Shown here: positions 57,648 to 64,000 of the stretch, one piece after another
How the letters are laid out: the number at the start of each line of letters is the position of its first letter
Numbering within the stretch: position 1 is the stretch's first letter
DNA from: Carboxydocella sporoproducens DSM 16521
GTDB taxonomy: Bacteria; Bacillota; GCA-003054495; Carboxydocellales; Carboxydocellaceae
DNA length: 64,000 nucleotides
Reading direction: 5' to 3'
Assembly: GCF_900167165.1 (NCBI RefSeq)
Contig: NZ_FUXM01000006.1
Location: forward strand, 37,471 to 101,470
The notes under the pieces: generated by a model
The model's database searches: none
What the model saw: only the letters and a program-made list of their open reading frames with translations
What the model was told of the DNA's origin: nothing
Translations under genes and position numbers: made by a program

Positions 57648-58699
57648 CTGCTCAGTTTAGGCAAGTACAGGGTTGCGACAGCACCCCCGGTAGGCCAATT
57701 GCCCAGCTCGATCCGGCCCCCGTGGGTTTCAGCTATTTGTTTGGAAACCACCAGTCCCAGGCCCATTCCTTCTTCCTTGGTAGTAAAAAAGGGCTCAAAG
57801 ACTTTGTTTAAAACCTCAGGAGGCAACCCCGGGCCATCATCCATCACCAGTACAGCCCATTCCTGCTCCCGGCTCTCCACTTCGACTACCACTTTGCCAC
57901 GGCTACCACAGGCATCCACCGCGTTTTTGATAAAATTGACCAGCACCTGCTTGATTTGTTCCCGGTCAGCCCGCACATAGGCCTGACCATATGTAACCCC
58001 TTCTAAGGCAACCCCTTTCAGGTTGGCTTCACTGACCATTACCGCCAGAGTTTCCCGCACCAGGTTGATCAGATCTACATCCCGAAAATTGGGGGCACTG
58101 GGTTTGGTGAGCAAGAGAATTTCGCTCACCAAACCCTTGATGCGCCGTAATTCTTCATTGACCAGGGCTGCATACTCCCGGGCCTTCCCTTCCGGCAGCA
58201 GCGGATTTAGCAGCTGCATGAAACCCATCACCGTCGTCAGGGGGTTACGGATTTCATGGGCCAGCCCGGCAGCCAGCTGCCCGACAACCGCCAGTTTTTC
58301 CTGGCGGATGAGTTTATCCTGCATCTCCCGTTCCCTGGTCACATCCCTGACCATCATGATTAGTCCCAGGAAACGGTTTTTGCTGTCCCGGAGCGGGGTC
58401 ATAAAAACATCCAGCAAGCGTTGATTGACTTTGATATTCCTCTTTTCATAAGCTTCTTTATTTCCGGAACGGAATTCCTCCATTAATTCTAAAACCTGAG
58501 CCTGGAACAGCGGTGAATGACATTCCACCACATTCTGCCCGATGAAGTGTTCAGGATTAACAGCAAAAATATCCGCTGCTGCTTGATTAATCTGTACACA
58601 ACAGGCATCAGGATCGAGAATCATAATCCCATCAACCAGACTGTTAAACAAAGGGCTTTTGCCGATCTTGATTAGCTCTTTCCCTTTCCCCGCACTCAT
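57638..58699 (-). CDS. PAS-domain sensor histidine kinase
   Basis: 353 residues from MSAGKGKELIKIG; GGGAGG lies seven bases upstream. No membrane helix, so cytoplasmic. PAS domain (about 15-120) with LVDGIMILDPDACCVQINQAAADIF and a PAC-like RDVTREREMQDKL. The HisKA box AAGLAHEIRNPLTTVMGFMQLL (His near 148), then N-box NFIKNAVDAC, DDGPGLPPEV and GMGLGLVVSKQI. A single-PAS orphan kinase of the kind that feeds the Spo0A phosphorelay in spore formers; no response regulator is adjacent, so the target is a guess. Confidence 0.93.
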   Translation of the reverse strand: MSAGKGKELIKIGKSPLFNSLVDGIMILDPDACCVQINQAAADIFAVNPEHFIGQNVVECHSPLFQAQVLELMEEFRSGNKEAYEKRNIKVNQRLLDVFMTPLRDSKNRFLGLIMMVRDVTREREMQDKLIRQEKLAVVGQLAAGLAHEIRNPLTTVMGFMQLLNPLLPEGKAREYAALVNEELRRIKGLVSEILLLTKPSAPNFRDVDLINLVRETLAVMVSEANLKGVALEGVTYGQAYVRADREQIKQVLVNFIKNAVDACGSRGKVVVEVESREQEWAVLVMDDGPGLPPEVLNKVFEPFFTTKEEGMGLGLVVSKQIAETHGGRIELGNWPTGGAVATLYLPKLSRTH

Positions 58700-58722
58700 A
58701 CAAACCTCCCAAACTCCACTCT

Positions 58723-61464
58723 TTATAATTGTTTTATAACTGCGGCACAGCGGGGACAAAGGTCTGGATGTTCTGCATCCTGGCCTGTTTCGGTGCTATA
58801 AATCCAGCATCTTTCGCACTTGCTTCCAGCTGCGGCAGTGACTTCTACCTCCAGTTCCCCGGTACCGCTGGCCAGTTCCACCTGGGAGACGATGAAAATG
58901 GGGGCCAGCTGCTCCAGGTATTGTTGTAACAGTTCCAGCTCTGCGCCACTGGCAGTCAGCTTCACCCGGGCATCCAGAGAATGCCCGATCACCTTCTGCT
59001 GTCGGGCCACTTCCAGGGCCTTGGTTACTTTTTCCCGTACTTCCAGCAGTTTCTCCCAGCGTTCTGCCAGTGCCTCATCCAGGTAGCGCTGCTCCACCCC
59101 GGGCATGTCGGTCAGCTGAACACTCCTGGGTCTTTCCCCCGGCAGGTAGCGCCAGATTTCCTCAGTGGTAAAGGCCAGTACCGGTGCCAGCAGGCGCACC
59201 AGGGCATCAATGATGTAGTACATCACCGTCTGAGCCGCCCGCCGTTCCCGGGATGCAGGCAGGGAAACATACAGCCGGTCCTTGGAAATATCGAAATAGA
59301 TGGCACTTAAGTCCACAGCACAGAAGTTGTGAATAGCATGGTAGACAATATGGAATTCATAGTTTTCATAGCCGGCCCGTACCCGTTCGATTAACCGCTG
59401 CAATCGGTAGAGGGCCCATTTGTCCAGCTCCGGCATCTCGTCATAATCCACCAGATCGGTAGCCGGATTGAAATCATAAAGGTTGCCCAGTAAATAGCGG
59501 CAGGTATTGCGGATCTTTTTGTAAGCCTCGGCAATCTGCTTCAGAATATTGGGGCTGGCCGCTACATCGGAACGATAATCAGCAGAAGCCACCCAGAGCC
59601 GCAGGATATCCGCCCCCATCTGGTTGATGACCTCCAGGGGATCAACCCCGTTACCCAGGGACTTGGACATCTTTCTGCCTTTTTCATCCACCAGGAAGCC
59701 GTGGGTCAGCACTGCCCTGTAAGGTGCCTGCCCGCGGGTGGCCACTGCAGTCAGCAGGGAGGAGTTGAACCAGCCCCGGTGCTGGTCACTACCCTCCAGA
59801 TAGAGGTCAGCGGGCCAGCTCAGTTCCGGCCAGTATTCGGGCTGATCGCAAACCGCCGCATGGCTGGAGCCACTGTCAAACCAGACATCCATGATATCAG
59901 TTTCCTTGCGGAAGCGGTCATGGCCACACCTGGGGCAGGTTAGACCGGGAGGCACCAGCTCGGCAGTTTCCCGGGCAAACCAGATGTCGGAACCATGTTC
60001 TTTGAACAGGTTTTTAATATGCTTGATGGTCTGGTCATTGATGATTTCCTGACCGCATTGTTCACAGTAGAAAATGGGAATAGGCACGCCCCAGAGGCGT
60101 TGCCGGGAAATACACCAGTCTCCCCGCTCTGCCACCATGTTGTAGATACGGTCACGGCCCCAGGCCGGGATCCATTGCACCTCGTCAATGGCCTTTAAGG
60201 CCTGCTGACGAAAACCATCGATGGAAGCAAACCATTGCTCGGTAGCCCGGAAGACAATGGGATTTTTACAGCGCCAGCAATGGGGGTACTGGTGAGAAAT
60301 CCTGCCGCTTTTCAGCAAATAGCCATGTTCATCCAGCCACTGGATTACCTTCAGGTTCCCGTCATTGATATGCAGCCCGGCAAAAGGTCCAGCTTCCTGG
60401 GTGAAATAGCCGCTGTCATCCACCGGGTTAACAACTGGCAAGCCATATTTCTGACCCACTTCAAAGTCCTCCGCCCCGTGGCCTGGTGCAGTATGGACCG
60501 CACCGGTACCGGCTTCCAGAGTGACATGGTCACCGAGGATGAGGGGACTCTCCCGATCCATGAAAGGATGGCGGCAAACTACTCCTTCCAGTTCCTGGCC
60601 TTTGAACCGGGCCGCAATCCCCTGTTCCGTCAGGCCGGTAGCTTCCAGGAACTGTTTTAGCAATTCCCGGGCCACCAGCAACTGCCCTTTTTCCGTTTGC
60701 ACCAGCACATAATCGAAATCCGGATGCAGACAAATGGCCAGGTTGGCGGGCAGGGTCCAGGGGGTTGTGGTCCAGATTACCACCCCGGCCTCCTGCGGCA
60801 GTTTCCCTTTGCCATCCTGGACCGGAAAGCGGACATAAATGGAATGGGAGGTCTTGTCTTTGTATTCCACCTCCGCTTCCGCCAGGGCGGTTTCGCAGCT
60901 GGCACACCAGTACACCGGCTTCAGACCTTTGTAAATATAGCCCCGTTTGGCCATTTCCCCGAAAATCTCAATCTGTTTGGCCTCAAAATGCGGCATCAGG
61001 GTAAGATAGGGGTTTTCCCAGTCTCCCCTCACCCCCAGGCGTTTAAACTGTTCTTTTTGTATACCGGCATATTTTCTGGCATATTCCGCACAGCGCTGGC
61101 GGAATTCCACCGGGCTTACCGCCTTGCGGTTAAGACCCAGGTCCTTGATCGCCCGCTGTTCAATGGGCAGGCCATGGGTATCCCAGCCCGGTACATAGGG
61201 GGCATCATAGCCGGTCATGGATTTGTACTTGACGATAATATCCTTTAATACTTTGTTCAGGGTATGGCCCAGATGAATATCCCCATTGGCATAAGGCGGG
61301 CCATCATGCAGGATAAACTTGGGCCGGCCCTGGTTTTTCTGTTGTACCTGCCGGTAGATATCCATTTCTTCCCAGAACCTGAGAATTTCCGGCTCCCGTT
61401 GCGGCAAATTGCCCCGCATGGGAAAATCGGTTTTGATCATATTGAGAGTTTTGCTGTAATCCAT
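58723..61464 (-). CDS. ileS: Isoleucyl-tRNA synthetase
   Basis: 913 residues from MDYSKTLNMIKTDFPMRGNL; the upstream extension runs through the T-box and is rejected. GPPYANGDIHLGHTLNKVLKD (HIGH-type motif, about 54), the editing domain with TAPGHGAEDF near 325, DVWFDSGSSHAAV near 525, KGRKMSKSLGNGVDP (KMSKS, about 590) and a C-terminal zinc site CERCWIYSTETG with HPDLCPRC. The C-terminal zinc places it in the common bacterial type. Controlled by a T-box leader. Confidence 0.97.
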   Translation of the reverse strand: MDYSKTLNMIKTDFPMRGNLPQREPEILRFWEEMDIYRQVQQKNQGRPKFILHDGPPYANGDIHLGHTLNKVLKDIIVKYKSMTGYDAPYVPGWDTHGLPIEQRAIKDLGLNRKAVSPVEFRQRCAEYARKYAGIQKEQFKRLGVRGDWENPYLTLMPHFEAKQIEIFGEMAKRGYIYKGLKPVYWCASCETALAEAEVEYKDKTSHSIYVRFPVQDGKGKLPQEAGVVIWTTTPWTLPANLAICLHPDFDYVLVQTEKGQLLVARELLKQFLEATGLTEQGIAARFKGQELEGVVCRHPFMDRESPLILGDHVTLEAGTGAVHTAPGHGAEDFEVGQKYGLPVVNPVDDSGYFTQEAGPFAGLHINDGNLKVIQWLDEHGYLLKSGRISHQYPHCWRCKNPIVFRATEQWFASIDGFRQQALKAIDEVQWIPAWGRDRIYNMVAERGDWCISRQRLWGVPIPIFYCEQCGQEIINDQTIKHIKNLFKEHGSDIWFARETAELVPPGLTCPRCGHDRFRKETDIMDVWFDSGSSHAAVCDQPEYWPELSWPADLYLEGSDQHRGWFNSSLLTAVATRGQAPYRAVLTHGFLVDEKGRKMSKSLGNGVDPLEVINQMGADILRLWVASADYRSDVAASPNILKQIAEAYKKIRNTCRYLLGNLYDFNPATDLVDYDEMPELDKWALYRLQRLIERVRAGYENYEFHIVYHAIHNFCAVDLSAIYFDISKDRLYVSLPASRERRAAQTVMYYIIDALVRLLAPVLAFTTEEIWRYLPGERPRSVQLTDMPGVEQRYLDEALAERWEKLLEVREKVTKALEVARQQKVIGHSLDARVKLTASGAELELLQQYLEQLAPIFIVSQVELASGTGELEVEVTAAAGSKCERCWIYSTETGQDAEHPDLCPRCAAVIKQL

Positions 61465-61498
61465 TGCCTTTCCTCCTAAACTGAAAATGTTTACCGCA

Positions 61499-61745
61499 AA
61501 AAATATACTCCCGCCCCCTATGGGACGGGAGTTATACCCGTGGTACCACCCAACTTGCCGGCATAAACCGGCCACTCCTTGTGCAGGTAACGGTTGCACC
61601 GGGCCAGCCTACTCCGCCTGTAAGCCTTTCAGCCGCCAGCTCCCGGGGGATCCGCCGTACTGCCCGGGCTCCGGCTTCCACCCTCCCGGAGTCGCTGTTC
61701 CCTGCCTCCCTACGGCCTGTCCCGTTCATCGCCATTAGACAAATA
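61499..61745 (-). promoter_or_regulatory. ileS T-box: T-box leader of ileS
   Basis: Minus strand holds GGGTGGTACCACGGG (61537-61551, the T-box sequence that pairs with the uncharged tRNA acceptor end) followed by a terminator stem ACTCCCG...CGGGAGT (61507-61533) and T-rich sequence. The 5' part starts with GATGAACGGG near 61725. A GGATCC segment (61648-61653) offers an ATC triplet, a possible isoleucine specifier. Uncharged tRNA-Ile should allow read-through. Confidence 0.88.
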
Positions 61746-61863
61746 GCTCATTTTGTCAATTATTGTATACTTTTCGTACGGTTTTTGTCAAGGGCTATCT
61801 TTTCATGCCAGAAAATACTATAATATTGAATAAGCGTTCATTCAGTTATGGGAGGTAGAGAGC

Positions 61864-62625
61864 ATGGCCGAAAAAACCTTAATTCTGGAGTATCTGGACA
61901 ATCTGGCCCTGATTACCCTCAATCGTCCTGCTGCCCTCAATACCATTAATCTGGATCTGCTGCAGGAAATGGAAGAAATCCAGCAGAAACTGGCTCAGGA
62001 CCCCAACCTGCGGGCCGTAGTGGTGCAGGCGGCCGGTCCCCATTTTTCTGCCGGTATCGATCTCAGCCTGCTGGCTCAGGTGGATGCCAGCTTTGTGCTG
62101 CAGCAGGTCCAGAGATTACAGCAGATTTTTCAGCGCTGGCAGCAATTAACCGTTCCTGTCATTGCCGCCATTCAGGGAGTCTGTTTTGGTTCCGGCCTGG
62201 AGCTGGTTCTGGCCTGTGACCTCCGGATCGCAGCCGCTAATGCCCGTTTTGCCTTGCCGGAAGTGCGTTTTGGTCTTGCCCCTGACCTGGGGGGCACCAG
62301 TCGCCTGACCAAACTGGTCGGGGCCGGTCAGGCCAAACGCCTGCTGCTCACCTGTGAGGAAATCGATGCCCAGGAAGCTAAAACCATCGGTTTGGTGGAA
62401 AAGGTGGTACCCGAAGCAGAGCTGGAAAAGGCTGCTCTGGGCTGGGCGCAAGCTATCGCTTCCTTCCCGCCGGCCGGGCTACGCTTTGCCAAACAGGGCG
62501 TGCAGGTGGCCCAGGAAGCCAGTCTCGCTGCGGCCCTTCTGTTCGAGCAGGCCCAATCCGTATATTGTTGTGGTACCCAGGAACAAAAAGAAGCCATCGC
62601 CGCCTTTTTCCGCAAACAGAAGTAA
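61864..62625 (+). CDS. Enoyl-CoA hydratase/isomerase family protein
   Basis: 253 residues. LITLNRPAALNTINLDLLQEM near 16, VVVQAAGPHFSAGIDLSLL near 50 (oxyanion loop), GVCFGSGLELVLACDLRIAA near 106-124, FALPEVRFGLAPDLGGTSRL near 131. Both positions normally holding the catalytic glutamates (GLELV and LPEV) are Glu, so a hydratase is more likely than a non-hydratase relative. Could act on crotonyl-CoA or another enoyl-CoA. GGGAGGTAGAGAGC precedes the ATG. A terminator follows at 62625-62650. Confidence 0.9.
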   Translation: MAEKTLILEYLDNLALITLNRPAALNTINLDLLQEMEEIQQKLAQDPNLRAVVVQAAGPHFSAGIDLSLLAQVDASFVLQQVQRLQQIFQRWQQLTVPVIAAIQGVCFGSGLELVLACDLRIAAANARFALPEVRFGLAPDLGGTSRLTKLVGAGQAKRLLLTCEEIDAQEAKTIGLVEKVVPEAELEKAALGWAQAIASFPPAGLRFAKQGVQVAQEASLAAALLFEQAQSVYCCGTQEQKEAIAAFFRKQK

Positions 62626-62650
62626 CCCGGTCCGCGCCGGGTTTTCCTTT
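62625..62650 (+). terminator. Terminator of the enoyl-CoA hydratase gene
   Basis: Stem ACCCGG/CCGGGT with a six-base loop, then TTTTCCTTTTC. Confidence 0.75.
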
Positions 62651-62652
62651 TC

Positions 62653-63654
62653 TTAGCGGACAAAACCGGTAATCCTTTCCCGGTGTTCCGTTTCCGAATC
62701 AGGTACCAGCTCCTTGAGCTCCAGCACCGGACTGAGGCAACAATCCTTATCCCCCAGTTCGGCCAGAATCTCTTCCCTCCGGCGCCGGGCAAAATACTGG
62801 CTCACTTCCTCATAGACCGGTTGTCCCGGCAAGGCCGGGGCAAATTGCTGGGACAGCCAGTGTTCTTTGCCGGTGGCCCGGCAAAAATTGGCCCAGAATT
62901 TTTCTTCCAGTGCAGCCAGCACCACATATCCGTCCAGACAGCGGTAGAGGTTATAACAGACTATGCCTCCGGCTACCACACCCTGGCCGGGTAAGGGGTA
63001 ACGGCGTTTGTCCTGGCCATAAAAGGCACCGGTAACATTGGCCCAGCTCTGGACTACCTCGGCAATACCAATAGTATAGCGTCCCCCCTGTCCGCTCACT
63101 GCCTGCTTGTAAAGGGCTGCGGCAGCCACTGCAAACAATGCCATGCCCCCGGCCAGATCGCCCAGCAATAACCCGGGAATGGCCCGTTCCTGTTTGCCGG
63201 TACTGCCGATGATTCCTCCTACCGCCTGGTAGTTGAGGTCATGGCCTGCATCTTTAGCCCAGGGGGAATCCGGCTGATAGCCCCCTATGGTGATGTAAGC
63301 CAGGCGCGGATTTAACGTTTGCAGAAAATCATAACCCAGGCCCAGTCGTTCCATTACCCCGGGCCGAAAACTTTCAATCAACAAATCAGCCTCTTTCACC
63401 AGCTGCAGGAACTCCTCCCGGTCCACTGCCTGTTTCAAATCCAGATAACGGATTTCCTTGCAGCTGTTGAGCAGGCGGTAAATATAGGCATCCTCCCCTT
63501 CCCGTTCAGGAAAGAGGCTTTTCAGATAATCTCCCTTGCCTTTGTCTTCAATTTTCACCACCCGGGCCCCAAACTGGGCCAGCAAGAAAGTGCCATATGG
63601 TCCCGGCAGCAGCCGGGTCAGGTCTACAATCAGCGGTTGATTCACAAAAAACAT
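62653..63654 (-). CDS. CoA transferase, family III (CaiB/BaiF-type)
   Basis: 333 residues, slightly shorter than the usual 380-400. LIVDLTRLLPGPYGTFLLAQFGARVVKIEDKGKGDYLK at the start, NSCKEIRYLDLKQ near 63, ADLLIESFRPGVMERLGLGYDFLQTLNPRLAYITIGGYQ near 90-128, LLLGDLAGGMALFAVAAAAL near 162 with the catalytic aspartate. Moves CoA between acyl groups without free energy loss. The substrate is unknown. Convergent with the enoyl-CoA hydratase; the two may belong to one fatty or aromatic acid pathway. Confidence 0.9.
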   Translation of the reverse strand: MFFVNQPLIVDLTRLLPGPYGTFLLAQFGARVVKIEDKGKGDYLKSLFPEREGEDAYIYRLLNSCKEIRYLDLKQAVDREEFLQLVKEADLLIESFRPGVMERLGLGYDFLQTLNPRLAYITIGGYQPDSPWAKDAGHDLNYQAVGGIIGSTGKQERAIPGLLLGDLAGGMALFAVAAAALYKQAVSGQGGRYTIGIAEVVQSWANVTGAFYGQDKRRYPLPGQGVVAGGIVCYNLYRCLDGYVVLAALEEKFWANFCRATGKEHWLSQQFAPALPGQPVYEEVSQYFARRRREEILAELGDKDCCLSPVLELKELVPDSETEHRERITGFVR

Positions 63655-64000
63655 TGGCTTCTTACCTGGTTCAAAAAACTTGACTGTTTTTATTTTTAGC
63701 CAAGTTGGCCCCCAGACCAGGATTTCGCCTCCTTCCGAATACTTGATTTGCCCCCGCGGGGCAGGGCGACAGGGGACCTCGGCCCGGGAGTTCCACCCGG
63801 ACGGGAGTACTGCACCGGTTTATGCTGACCTCCCGGTGGGAGTATAACTCCGCCTCCCGCGTCCTGTTAGGACGCCTACCGGTTTCTCCGACACCGGCTA
63901 AACGGGGTCACCGTACGGACAGGGCCAATAACTTCAGGTCAGGCCAGACGGAGTTATACGCCTCCTGTTCACACGGAGCAAGCCCGTTATGCACAGAAAG
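63655..64000. other. GC-rich, hairpin-dense non-coding region at the right edge
   Basis: No coding frame of note. Hairpins by eye on the plus strand: GCCCC-GCG-GGGC (63751), CCGGG-AGTTCCA-CCCGG (63786), GCGTCC-TGTTA-GGACGC (63859) and CCGGT-TTCTCCGAC-ACCGG. The motif GAGT(T)ATA(A)C...CGCCTCC occurs twice (about 63840 and 63952). No T-box sequence, tRNA, rRNA or intron domain V was found. It may be a structured RNA or the end of a mobile element that continues beyond the window. Confidence 0.4.

Noticed and set aside
61465..61599. Longer ileS start
   Set aside because: The extension runs through the T-box terminator and antiterminator sequences.
63655..64000. Group II intron or tRNA/rRNA end at the right edge
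   Set aside because: No domain V hallmark, no GTGCG boundary, and no rRNA or tRNA match could be seen, so no name was assigned.
1..64000. CRISPR array or complete insertion sequence
   Set aside because: No regular direct repeats with spacers and no transposase frame were found; the only dispersed repeat is the 33-bp pair near 41 and 44 kb.

Overview
The window looks like a chromosomal segment of an anaerobic, endospore-forming, probably thermophilic Gram-positive (Clostridia-type Firmicute) with Wood-Ljungdahl-type metabolism. The evidence is a complete methylenetetrahydrofolate-reductase/heterodisulfide-reductase operon, a germination protease beside four small acid-soluble spore proteins, YlbJ and a CotS-like kinase, a T-box upstream of ileS, acetate-forming Pta-AckA, strong AGGAGG ribosome sites, and the Firmicute gene order recG-degV-fakA-asp23-rpmB and rsmD-coaD-ylbJ-tmcAL-pta-ackA-yceD-rpmF. 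A Carboxydocella- or Moorella-like bacterium would fit, but the species cannot be fixed from sequence alone. Most genes lie on the minus strand. No rRNA, tRNA, CRISPR array or intact transposase was seen.

Layout. 0-6.7 kb: ABC exporter (permease cut by the left edge), a chemoreceptor, an acyl-CoA synthetase and a secreted beta-propeller protein. 6.7-16.5 kb: operon hdrC-hdrB-hdrA(fusion)-mvhD-metV-metF, preceded by a good sigma-54 -24/-12 promoter and next to a gene for a sigma-54-dependent activator. 16.6-28.6 kb: a small Zn protein, a spore-coat-type kinase, a secreted phosphoesterase/PQQ-propeller protein, RecJ, and a three-gene set (AddB-like ATPase, UvrD-like helicase, Fe-S PD-(D/E)XK nuclease) that looks like AddAB split into parts. 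28.7-37.6 kb: conserved housekeeping genes, with degraded beta-oxidation gene fragments between a DUF6125 gene and rpmF. 37.7-44.2 kb: an accessory block between rsmD and recG, holding gpr and the SASP genes, a small zinc-ribbon gene interrupted by an in-frame TGA, and an AT-rich cluster encoding a GAF/LuxR regulator, a VKOR-like disulfide enzyme, a duplicated membrane protein and a cysteine-rich secreted peptide precursor. 44.2-64 kb: recG-fakA block, rpmB, hslO, cupin, split NHEJ genes (ku, ligase, polymerase), sdpR-sdpI, cysK, a sensor kinase, ileS with a T-box, acyl-CoA genes, and a GC-rich, hairpin-dense right end.

Most notable. (1) At 40596-40757 a zinc-ribbon protein has TGA where the fourth cysteine codon should be. 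A hairpin with loop GGUCG follows, with GGUC at +19 to +22 from the TGA, the same offset as I recall for the E. coli fdhF SECIS. This is a candidate new selenoprotein. (2) At 41-44 kb the 12-cysteine peptide with a VKOR-like partner resembles a halocin-C8-type bacteriocin locus; its precursor gene carries a frameshift, and a 33-bp block plus GTGACA repeats occurs on both sides of the cluster. (3) The hdr-met operon appears to be under sigma-54 control and encodes a 1453-residue HdrA carrying an extra NfnB/GltD-like module. All functional statements are by-eye motif assignments; no database search was run.
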